From the NCBI RefSeq assembly GCF_023343835.1, contig NC_064437.1:26573001-26637000 (forward strand): 64,000 nt of DNA, in the 5' to 3' direction. The notes under the pieces were generated by a model that saw only the letters and a program-made list of their open reading frames with translations, had not been told where the DNA came from and searched no databases. The stretch is from Lagopus muta (Eukaryota; Chordata; Aves; Galliformes; Phasianidae). Below are positions 39,401 to 46,100 of this stretch, in pieces. Each line of letters starts with the position of its first letter. The stretch's first letter is position 1. Position numbers and translations under genes: made by a program.

Positions 39401-39954
39401 GTGTGGTGTTATGGGATACAGGCAGTGTGCACTGCGTCCGAGTTCACTGGGACCTTGAAGGTTTTTTTCCTGCAGATCCATAGCAGCGTGGGAGGTGTGA
39501 CCAGTGCTAGGAGATGTCACAGTTCTGCAGTTCTGCTGTTCTTGAATATTTTGTGGAACAAGAACAGGCTGGCAGAACTGGGAGAAATAACATTTGCTTT
39601 GACCAGTCTAAAATTAGTGATTGTTAATGTGCGATAGATTTTTCCGTTCACGAGGCAAGGGTAATCTTCAAGGGGAGCCTCTCTTCAGAAGGCCTTCTTT
39701 TGAAGTCTGGGTAACTTTCATGACAGGACAGGTATGAGTTGCAAAGGGAAGAGAGAGCACAGAACAGTTTCTGCTTTTTCACCTGAAAGAAAAGGTCTGC
39801 CTCAAACCAGGAGGTGCTAGTGTTGACTATTTGTTTTTAGTCCATCTGGTCCAGTTCCATGATGCACCCTGGACCCTCGGCCCTGGAGCAGCTGTTAATG
39901 CAGCAGAAGCAGAAGCAGCAACGTGGACAAGGCGCCATGAACCCGCCGCATTGA
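12372..39954 (+). CDS. SMG7: SMG7, nonsense-mediated mRNA decay factor (5' partial in window)
   Basis: SMG7 binds phosphorylated UPF1 with SMG5 and hands nonsense-containing mRNA to deadenylation and decay in the cytoplasm. Twenty-two coding exons join in one frame: 12372-12403, 13612-13729, 14213-14345, 16611-16782, 17596-17667, 18336-18486, 18823-18958, 20999-21161, 21946-22102, 24076-24146, 24485-24545, 25091-25210, 25574-26006, 29542-29686, 30852-31240, 32707-33072, 34649-34798, 36854-36934, 37513-37672, 38938-39108, 39201-39349, 39841-39954. They encode 1180 residues, so with the missing start (about ten codons) the protein is about 1190 residues, slightly longer than common mammalian isoforms. 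Order: 14-3-3-like TPR domain (to about residue 235), helical hairpin region (to about 480), then a low-complexity Pro/Gln/Ser-rich C-terminal half that in human recruits the CCR4-NOT deadenylase. Lys66 and Arg163, the phosphoserine-binding pair in the human structure, are both present. All introns are GT-AG except the GC-AG intron at 39109-39200. Confidence 0.98.
12404..13611 (+). other. SMG7: SMG7 intron 2
   Basis: A 1.2 kb intron, GT-AG. It holds two short open frames on the minus strand near 12912-13327 with no recognisable product. No repeat family is clear. Confidence 0.8.
13612..13729 (+). CDS. SMG7: SMG7 coding exon 3
   Basis: Encodes about residues 21-60, beginning DSKLGPAEVW and ending KKVEQDL, the first helices of the 14-3-3-like domain. 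The donor is gtaagt, and the frame runs in and out at phases that match the neighbouring exons. Confidence 0.97.
14213..14345 (+). CDS. SMG7: SMG7 coding exon 4 (phosphopeptide-binding Lys66)
   Basis: Encodes about residues 61-104, starting WNHAFKNQI. The Lys in this block is the equivalent of human Lys66, one of two basic residues that contact phosphoserine in UPF1. The exon ends at a codon boundary with the donor gtgagt. Confidence 0.97.
14346..16610 (+). other. SMG7: SMG7 intron 4
   Basis: A 2.3 kb intron. It contains a 17-T run at 14715-14731 and a longer T-rich stretch at about 15219-15246. The T-rich tract produces a spurious Lys-rich open frame on the opposite strand. No exon or mobile element is recognised. 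Confidence 0.8.
16611..16782 (+). CDS. SMG7: SMG7 coding exon 5
   Basis: Encodes about residues 105-161, from LLQELCTVFNVDLP to LVHLGDI, TPR-like helices of the 14-3-3-like fold. It has a good pyrimidine tract with ttccag and the donor gtgagt. Confidence 0.97.
17596..17667 (+). CDS. SMG7: SMG7 coding exon 6 (phosphopeptide-binding Arg163)
   Basis: A 72-base exon encoding ARYRNQTSQAESYYRHAA and following residues. The first Arg is the equivalent of human Arg163, the second phosphoserine contact. Acceptor tttag, donor gtgagt. Confidence 0.97.
18336..18486 (+). CDS. SMG7: SMG7 coding exon 7
   Basis: Encodes about residues 186-236 (GQPYNQLAILASSKGDHL, then the FYYCRSIAVKFPFPA segment). This is the most conserved TPR-like part, shared with SMG5 and EST1A-type proteins. 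Donor gtgagg. Confidence 0.97.
18823..18958 (+). CDS. SMG7: SMG7 coding exon 8
   Basis: Encodes about residues 236-281, including RDEVKTRWSVSDFIKAF and the block ending KLEEQFK. It opens the helical region after the 14-3-3-like domain and ends at phase 0 with the donor gttagt. Confidence 0.97.
18959..20998 (+). other. SMG7: SMG7 intron 8
   Basis: A 2.0 kb intron with a TTTA-type microsatellite at about 20386-20415. Nothing else is recognised. Confidence 0.8.
20386..20415 (+). repeat. TTTA microsatellite
   Basis: Four to five imperfect tandem TTTA units, starting from a TATATTTATG lead-in and ending in a short T run. Confidence 0.8.
20999..21161 (+). CDS. SMG7: SMG7 coding exon 9
   Basis: Encodes about residues 282-335, RLLFQKAFNSQQLVHITV through LLALF, part of the helical hairpin domain. 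The exon ends one base into the next Met codon, and the donor is gtgagt. Confidence 0.97.
21946..22102 (+). CDS. SMG7: SMG7 coding exon 10
   Basis: Encodes about residues 336-388, MSFLGVLCKCPLQNDY through VVDERRY. The acceptor follows a long pyrimidine tract, and the donor gtgagt splits the Tyr codon. Confidence 0.97.
22103..24075 (+). other. SMG7: SMG7 intron 10
   Basis: A 2.0 kb intron. Several short open frames occur on both strands around 23490-23894, without domain signals. No repeat family is recognised. Confidence 0.8.
24076..24146 (+). CDS. SMG7: SMG7 coding exon 11
   Basis: A 71-base exon encoding IWPWLISLLNSFHPHEEDLS followed by Asn-rich residues where mammals have Ser-Ser-Ile-Ser. 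Donor gtaaga. Confidence 0.96.
24485..24545 (+). CDS. SMG7: SMG7 coding exon 12
   Basis: A 61-base exon encoding ATPLPEEFELQGFLALRPSF and the start of Arg432. Acceptor ccag, donor gtgggt. Confidence 0.96.
25091..25210 (+). CDS. SMG7: SMG7 coding exon 13
   Basis: Encodes NLDFSKGHQAITGDKEGQ and a basic stretch ending GKWIADNQP, the end of the folded helical domain (about residues 432-472). Donor gtaatc. Confidence 0.97.
25574..26006 (+). CDS. SMG7: SMG7 coding exon 14
   Basis: A 433-base exon, about residues 472-616. It begins LIQCENEVGKLLFLTEIPEL, then turns into a charged, disordered Lys/Asp/Asn-rich linker ending NVAVQ. The frame stays open past the donor (gtaagc) to a stop at about 26057, so intron retention would add about 16 codons before terminating. 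Confidence 0.98.
26007..29541 (+). other. SMG7: SMG7 intron 14
   Basis: At 3.5 kb this is the largest internal intron in the window. It has an A-rich stretch of CAAAAA-like units at about 28666-28693. No exon, tRNA or mobile element is recognised. Confidence 0.8.
29542..29686 (+). CDS. SMG7: SMG7 coding exon 15
   Basis: Encodes about residues 617-664: VKSQTEMRKTPVSEARKTP and the Pro-rich IPIHHPGAFPPLPSRP block. It follows a 3.5 kb intron. Donor gtaatt. Confidence 0.97.
29687..30851 (+). other. SMG7: SMG7 intron 15
   Basis: A 1.2 kb GT-AG intron with no recognisable feature. Confidence 0.8.
30852..31240 (+). CDS. SMG7: SMG7 coding exon 16 (Pro/Gln-rich)
   Basis: About residues 665-794, Pro/Gly/Gln/Ser-rich and predicted disordered, starting GFPPPTYVVPPPVAFSM. 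It holds a six-Gln run near 31160-31175 encoded by mixed CAG/CAA codons, where mammals have fewer Gln. It ends HHSGFQQ with the donor gtaagc. Confidence 0.97.
31250..32095 (-). mobile_element. CR1 LINE fragment, antisense in SMG7 intron
   Basis: Reverse-complement CR1. The minus strand reads through the end of the reverse-transcriptase ORF; the frame at 31692-31877 carries a decayed FNKTKCWVPHFGHNNPM motif followed by CYRLEAEWL, characteristic of CR1 ORF2. The 3' terminal octamers are missing and indels break the frame. It lies directly behind SMG7 exon 16. Confidence 0.92.
32707..33072 (+). CDS. SMG7: SMG7 coding exon 17
   Basis: Encodes about residues 795-916, from FPQTDSSKQLWNLPQVQG through LEKKMKPFPMEPYN and RRGKRQGVFRPEQ. 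Acceptor ttag at 32703-32706. A second AG at 32714-32715 would remove three codons in frame. Donor gtaaag. Confidence 0.95.
33073..34648 (+). other. SMG7: SMG7 intron 17
   Basis: A 1.6 kb intron. The last 250 bases, 34390-34648, are strongly C/T-rich, giving long open frames in several phases and an extended polypyrimidine tract for exon 18. Confidence 0.8.
34649..34798 (+). CDS. SMG7: SMG7 coding exon 18 (50-codon symmetric exon)
   Basis: Exactly 150 bases, phase 0 at both ends, encoding DPKSSPLLPPDLLKSLAALE, an acidic EEEEE run and a segment ending SLPGRSLF. Skipping would keep the frame, so it can act as a cassette exon. Donor gtatgt. Confidence 0.96.
34799..36853 (+). other. SMG7: SMG7 intron 18
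   Basis: A 2.1 kb intron, with nothing recognisable beyond short homopolymer runs such as the T run near 36139. Confidence 0.8.
36854..36934 (+). CDS. SMG7: SMG7 coding exon 19
   Basis: An 81-base symmetric exon encoding KSLLEKPSELMSQ, a Ser run and FLSLSGFSLNQ. Acceptor gaag, preceded by a T-rich tract. Donor gtacgt. Confidence 0.95.
37513..37672 (+). CDS. SMG7: SMG7 coding exon 20
   Basis: Encodes about residues 994-1046, ERYPNNSMFNEVYGKN through ETSLYSLFEGTPWSPSLPAS, part of the C-terminal PC region linked in human to decay activity. Donor gtaatc. Confidence 0.97.
37673..38937 (+). other. SMG7: SMG7 intron 20
   Basis: A 1.3 kb GT-AG intron, no recognisable feature. Confidence 0.8.
38938..39108 (+). 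CDS. SMG7: SMG7 coding exon 21 (GC donor)
   Basis: Encodes DHSTPASQSPHSSNPSSLPS through DRWKTDKP. The exon ends AAGCCAG followed by gcaagt, so the intron starts with GC. The frame matches the next exon only with this donor. Confidence 0.96.
39109..39200 (+). other. SMG7: GC-AG intron in SMG7
   Basis: A 92-base intron starting gcaagt after CCAG and ending tttcag. Five of six donor positions match the consensus AG|GCAAGT form that the U2 spliceosome accepts. No GT in the neighbourhood would keep the reading frame with exon 22. Confidence 0.92.
39201..39349 (+). CDS. SMG7: SMG7 coding exon 22
   Basis: Encodes AMGGFGLDYLPATSSSSES and onward to SAVLMESLK, C-terminal PC region. Acceptor tttcag, donor gtgtgt. 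Confidence 0.97.
39841..39954 (+). CDS. SMG7: SMG7 last coding exon and stop
   Basis: Encodes SIWSSSMMHPGPSALEQLLM, a Gln/Lys run and the terminal GAMNPPH, then TGA at 39952-39954. The C-terminus matches the mammalian protein closely. Confidence 0.98.
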   Translation, partial: SIWSSSMMHPGPSALEQLLMQQKQKQQRGQGAMNPPH

Positions 39955-41965
39955 GAACGAGGTGGCAACCCTTGCAAACCAAGGCTCCATAAACCATGGC
40001 ATGTTGGGTTTGCAGGACTGGCCCACACAGTCCTGTGCAGGTGGCAGCCCTCTCTTCTGTTCCTTGCTGTCAGGAGGGCGTAAGTGCTCCACCAACCCAC
40101 TGAGTGTGCACAAAACGTCTGCAGTGCAAGCAAACAACATCAGGAACTCTCCCAATCCCTGGGCCCTCTGGAGGGAGAGAGGAACTGCTGTTTGTCTCAC
40201 TCAGTGACCCGATATCACCGCCTCTCACCTTCTCCATCGTGCATGTCCCCAGCCACATGGGAAGCAAAAGCTGAGAACGAAGGGCAGATGGGAGAAGCTA
40301 ATGAGAACTTCTCAATCCTTTTCCTCTCTTTGGGGATATAAAATAGGAATCCATTAATGATTGCTTTGCTGACTGAGAATGTAGTTGAAATTACTCCTAA
40401 ACATCTTTATTACTATCTCAGTAGTAAGATCACACTGAATTCTTCCGTACACAGATGTGCTTTGTAGTCAGTGTGTAGCAGTGAAAGCCCCAGCTGCTGC
40501 TCCAGTCAGAGGTGGTTGGTGGCAAGGTGGGGCTCTATCTCCTGGGCTAGCAAAGGAGTTTCGTGAAGGAGAGTCTGGCACTTGACACCACTTCACCTTT
40601 CACTCAAAGGCTTTGGCCGGCCCACGGGTGGGTTAGAGACTCCAGCATGAAATGCCCTCCTCTCAGTAGGTGTTTGAGCTGTAATGGGTGACGTGGGGCA
40701 TTGCAGCACTCTGCTGGACGAGCAAGTTAACTGCTATGGGGTTTTAAATTAATGTTTGATTCCTGTACATTTTACTGTAGCAAAGTGGCTAGCCCCGCAA
40801 AGGGCAGGCTGCTCTGTGCATTCACAGCCTGACTCATTTTAATAGGTAGGTAGAAAGCTTTCAGTGTTTTTCATTTTTTCTTTCTCTCCCCATCCTTCCA
40901 TCTTTGCTGGATGCTAGTAGTTTTATCGCCAATGTGCAACATCTTGCAGAAAGTAATCAGGAGTCCAGCAGGACTGGGTAAAGACGACAGTCAGCCTGGA
41001 CAGTGTGGAGTGTACGAACCCCACAGGCATACACCAGCTCTGCAGAAACCCGTCCCCCGCCCTCCCAGCAGCAGCCCTCAACTTCCAGTTCTAGAAGGAG
41101 ATCTGAGGTGCCACGGACACGCGTGTGTAACCCGCGCACGGAAGAAGCATAGTGCTGTTCGCATATGAAAAGGTGCAGAAGGGAAAAGAAAATGTTTTAT
41201 TTGCTATTTATTTAGGGGGAAGGAAGACTGGAAACGTCATTAAAGAAAAAGACAGCATTTTTGTTAGGTTTCCCAGGGAAGCGATCTCAATGTCCGTTTG
41301 CTGTGTTTAGCAATAGGGGTTTGTGTGATGATTCAGGATCTCTGGGCTGTAAGTCAGCTGCAAAGCAAAGCACACGCAGGAGCTTAAGTGACACTGGAGT
41401 CCGGGCGGCCCCAAAGAACGTAAAAAGGGAAAACTGAGGCCCAGTACCCTTCTGGGGCGTGAGCAGCTCCCCACGTTCTCCACCTTCGCAACATCACTGT
41501 TCTTTGTTGCATTTTGAAGATGTATTTCCTTTTAAAAAGTCCAAAAAGTGAAGTTTCCACCCAATGCTAATACTGACTAAGCCCCCCCCCCTCCCCCTTC
41601 CCCATCCCAGCCCCTCAGTTTGTGTATTGAGCCGTGCCCCCGGCAGCTGCGACATTCCAGTGTTAGAAGTGCCGCTGACTCTTGCACCTCAGCGAGCTGA
41701 CCAGGTTCACCACCTCACTCCTGGCAGTGCCAGGTCCCAACGCACTGCTCCACTTGTGCATGAGAACCCGGTGTCAGGAACACGGCTGGCTCTCGGCTGG
41801 GACTCCCATCCCGCCCTCCGGCGCCCGGGGGAGCGAGGGAAGGGACCCCAACAGAAACTGGTTTGTGTCGTAAGCTTTTTTTGTGTTTTTTGTCTGTCTG
41901 TGCAAGAACTGCAGCTGCTGAAATCAGCTTTGCCTTTAATTAAACCATGTTCTCTCCATCCGGGT
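39955..41965 (+). other. SMG7: SMG7 3' untranslated region
   Basis: About 2 kb after the stop codon without introns or convincing open frames; the 85-codon frame near 40911 and others are not conserved products. A C-rich run is at about 41582-41610. The end is inferred from the ATTAAA at 41939 and the GT-rich sequence after it. Confidence 0.75.
41939..41944 (+). terminator. SMG7: Probable SMG7 poly(A) signal ATTAAA
   Basis: ATTAAA, followed about 20-25 bases later by a GT-rich element (GGTCTGTGTGTTACG), is a classic cleavage site arrangement. A distal AATAAA at 42090-42095 is an alternative. Confidence 0.6.
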
Positions 41966-42569
41966 CTGTGTGTTACGTTTATTTCCCCATGTAATTCAGC
42001 TGCAGGCTTTGAAAAACACGTTATTTTTCTGGAGAAATTGGAAGAAGGTTCAAACTTTAATTTTTTTTTTCCAGTTTGAAAGAAAATTAAATAAATTGCA
42101 GAGATTCTGGCTTGGGCTCAGTGCAAATAATTGGATCGTGGTTTTGTGCTGTGCTGTACAATGTGTTTTATGTATGGAACCAAAAGGCTGGGATGGTAGC
42201 AGCTTCCAGAGCTTAAATCTGATTAGAGCACAGGCAGCAGGAGCTGAAGGACACACAGCCTCCTGCTGTGGCCCTGCTGTAAATCAGGATGGCACCTGCA
42301 CTGCTCCAGTTTTGAGAGGTCATGAGGTTGGTTTTTTTTTTTTTTTTTAAATCCAGAGTAAGTTCCTTTTAAAATAAATATGAGATTTAGGTAATGGGGT
42401 TGTATAGGATAAGTGTTGATTGGTGCAGGGCGAGGCTGCATGGTGTTTCTTATTTCGGCTCTTGAGGCTAGCAGTGATGTTTTAAGGAAGTAGATTCTCT
42501 TTGCAAGTTCCTGGTCCAAAGTTTCCCGAGTTCCCCAGTCTGTTTTTTCCCTGCTTTTCCATTGATTTT

Positions 42570-42745
42570 CACAGAACCACAGCATGGCCTGAGTTGAAAA
42601 GGACCACAATGCTCATCCAGTTCCAACCCCCTGCTATGTGCAGGGTCTCCAACCAGCAGACCAGGCTGCCCAGAGCCACATCCAGCCTGGCCTTGAATGC
42701 CTGCAGGGATGGGGCATCCACAGCCTCCTTGGGCAAGTGGCTGAT
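42570..42745 (-). mobile_element. CR1 LINE 3' fragment, antisense
   Basis: Reverse complement of the CR1 3' end: it begins with ACAGAACCACAGCATGGC (decayed octamer region) and runs through the conserved block around GGATGGGGCATCCACAGCC. It lies between the convergent SMG7 and NCF2 3' ends. Confidence 0.9.
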
Positions 42746-42927
42746 TTACCTTGTGGAAGCTCTGCCCAGGGCAGGTGAGTGGGGTAGAGCTGCTGCTACC
42801 AAGCCTGATGGTAAGCACAGTCCTTGGGACTGACTGTACTCCTAGCAGGGAGATTGCTAGTGACTTTTTTTTTAATGTGTTTTATACATAGCAACACAAA
42901 AGGTAACACACACACAAAAATGAAGAT

Positions 42928-42933
42928 TTTAAT
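42928..42933 (-). terminator. NCF2: Possible NCF2 poly(A) signal
   Basis: Reads ATTAAA on the minus strand, about 120 bases past the NCF2 stop. It would give a short 3'UTR ending near 42910. No stronger AATAAA lies closer to the stop. Confidence 0.45.
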
Positions 42934-43054
42934 ACATGTAGCAATAATATTCTAGGTCTGTTTTCAGATGCAGTGATTAATGTGGGAACTTCTTAGTTGC
43001 AACATTTGAATTCTTAATTTCTTTCAGTGTCCATGTCTCCTTACACTTCTGAAA

Positions 43055-43152
43055 TCAGATCTCTGGGTCTTTAGTGTTACCATCACAAACAAAAGCAGAG
43101 GGGAAGATGCCTGTCTTGCCATTGCATTGCCCTTCCAACCAGTCTTCATTCA
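43055..43152 (-). CDS. NCF2: NCF2 last coding exon and stop
   Basis: Encodes [20 protein letters not shown], then [12 protein letters not shown] and TGA at 43055-43057. Trp and the IFP...FV block complete the C-terminal SH3. The tail after the SH3 is a few residues shorter than in human. Confidence 0.95.
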
Positions 43153-46100
43153 CTGCAAGATAAAATTGACACCATTTTTGTCACCCTAGGGATGTGCAGG
43201 AGCACGATTACCCATTTTTAAGATCATCTGCAGGTAAATAGCCTGGTGGAGAGGTGACAGGAGACGGGGAGGAGGAGTGCAGAAGAGAGAGAGACAGCAA
43301 AGTTGATGAGGTAAGAAAAACCTCAAAAGAAAAGCAGCCAGGAAAGGGTGCCAAGTGAGAGGAATTGGAATGACAGCGCTCCGGGTATGGTGCAGGGTCA
43401 GAAGGAAGCAAGAATACACTGATCAGCGAGCTTGAAGACAGCTGAAGTGAAACTCTCCCATCTTGCAATTGTTAGGGCAGCAGGTTGTGTGTCCTTTCCC
43501 TTGGCTTCCACCTGCTGTCCCTCTGACGTTTCCTGACTGGTCTGAAGCCTTTGCATTCGATGCAAACCTTCTCGCCCCATTTTCCACCTGCAGGTGGCAG
43601 ACTGCAGTTTGCAGGAGCAGCATCCTATCGGCACAGGCTGCTCCATGTGTTTGGCACCTCAGAGCCAGGCCCATGCTTTCCCTCCCATCTCCCGCAGTGG
43701 CCGGAGCACAGTTACCTTTGGATAAAACAAGTATCACATCTCCAGCCTGAAACTCCAGGTCTTCGGGCTGGGTGGCCTCGTAACTGTACTGTGCTACCAC
43801 TTGGGTTGGTCCCGTCTCTGCTGTTGCCTTCTGCGACTCCTCTGGTTTGCTGTCAAGTAAAAATCCCTCTCCCTAGGGCAGGAAAGAAGCTGGTGAAGTC
43901 ACCCCGTGGCTTCTGCTTTGCACCAGAAAGCGGCAGATGAGCTCTGCTTAGGCTTCAGCCTGTGCCAGTGAGCCCCTTGCCAGCACCAGCAGAAGAGCTG
44001 GTCACTGCTGCTGACCTCTGTGCAGTCACACCACACCGTCAGGCACCGATCCTTGCTGTGGTTCCATGCTGCCTCTAGGTTCTGCGTGCTCAGAGTCACC
44101 AGCTCTCTGCTAACTGCAGGCTTGTACCTGGGCACCGGAGGAACAGGTAAGGGGACAGCCACAAAAACTCAGCTCCTGCAGCAGGCAGTTCTCACCTCAG
44201 CATTGTGTGCTCAGGCTGCAGCTCCAGCTTGTCGCAAACCAGGTCCAGGAGCTCCTTGTAGGACAGGTCTGGCTTGACTTGCGTGGCAACTGTGTATTTG
44301 TAATGCACCTTGAGAACGTAGGGCTTGGGGACGGCCGGTTCAGTTTCCTGCAGGTGGGGAATTGAGGCGACAGGGATCTCCCTGCTCCCACAGCATGGGG
44401 AGCTTGGCTATGGGCAGGGAAAGGAACTGGGGCATAGGACTGCTGAGTGACAGCTGAGCTCAAGAAACCATCTCACTGAATGCTGGCAGTCCTCAATACT
44501 TCTGGAGCAGGCCACCAAAGCCATGCTGCACGTGTGGCTAGTTGCCTGCCCTGGGTTTGGCCTGGCAGTGAATGCAGCAATGCACTGGGCACCTAGTGAC
44601 CACAGTGTGGCTTCCCAGTGAGTGGGCTCAAGGTGTGCCCCCACCCCTCTGCACTTGTTCTCATTTGGGATACTGCTTCTCCTGGAAGAGACCTCCCAAG
44701 CTGTACATAATGCGGATCTGGGCTCTGCCTTCCACCACAGCACAAGGTCTTACCTTACTGGCTTCTCTCTGCTGCGTTGATGCAACAGGAACGAAGTCTG
44801 AGGAGGCAGGATAAGGTAGGTCAACAAGTGGAACAGCATAAGCATTACTGCTGTGGGCTTAAATGTGTTTCCAGATCCTCTCAGCCCTTCAACACCCACT
44901 GTCATCTGCAGCAGCACCTCCCAGCCCTGAAGCCAGCTGTGGTTGCTCGAACAGATCAGTATCAGCTGCAATGAGGTTCTTCTGTGGGTTTCTTCAGTAA
45001 CCACTGAGAAAAGAGGTTAGGGCTCTGCCTTGCCTGCTGTATTTCAGGTGCTCACATGGTAGGGCCTGTTCTGTGTTTGTAGGAATTGGAACTTTAGGTG
45101 GGATGCAGTTCCTCAATGGGCTTTGACATACCAGTGCATTTGCAAGCACAAACAATGATCTATCTGTGCCCACTGTCACACGGCTGCTTCTGGCAGCTAA
45201 TAACCTTAAATATGGGAATTTGCAGACAAAACAGGAGCCCTAAGCCACACTTTCAGCTGGCAGTGCCTGCCTTGGTTCACCATGTTCAAGTACCTGCGTG
45301 GCCCTGGTGCCACCACCCCTGCCCCAGGTGCTGAGACACACCAGCCACATCTCCTTCCTGTAGCTCCCTAGAACTTGGCCTAGCACTAAGATAATCCCAG
45401 CTGCCCTGCTTTACGGAGAAGCCTGTAATTCACATTCTGCTCTGGGTCTTATGCAAGCTGGGTCACTTGCCCTGCTGCTTTCCCTAGGCCCTTTTTTCCA
45501 TTAGCTGCTGCCCTAATTAAAAGCAAAAAGGGGACCTCGAGCTTTATTTTGTTCCATCCTCAGTGCTGCAGTTGCAGTATTTCCTCCTCTTTTAGTGCCT
45601 GCACCCCAAAAGAAGCAGGGATGGCCCCCAGCCCTGGTTCTCCATAGGACACAGTATAACAAGAGACTGTCCCTACAGCTTCCCCCGTTCCTTCCCTCCT
45701 TACACTGACCTGGTGCTGGCCGCCGGGGCCTTGGAGCAGTGCTGCTGGGTGGCTCAGGGATGTCAAGCTCAGGTGGGGCTTCGTCCTGTGCCGATAGGAA
45801 AAGGGCAGCACTGGCACTCAGCATCCCTAGGGGAGCAGGTACAGTCCCCGGGGTGCTGCTGCCTTGGGGACCCCCTCCTGCCATTCGAGGCAGGAGTCCT
45901 GGGGCTGAGTTCTGCCTACTGTCCATTGATTTGGGGTGGAACAGGGCAGTTCTGGTCTCTGTGAGAGCAAACAAGGACAGTTTTTCAGAAGACAGTGCCA
46001 TTTAGGAAGCAGTGTCTGATGAGTATGTCCAGACCTGTTTTCTCAAGGTGTGTTTGGAGTTTTGAATCAGTGAATTGCAGGGTGAATTCACTGCCCCTTC

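Noticed and set aside
40911-42350. Open frames of 85-171 codons within and just past the SMG7 3'UTR
   Set aside because: No similarity to known proteins, no splice context, inconsistent composition; typical chance frames in a 3'UTR.
43840-43856. Nearer acceptor (gacag) for NCF2 exon 14
   Set aside because: It puts the SH3 exon out of phase with exon 13; the ccctag site upstream gives phase 0 and a family-like linker.
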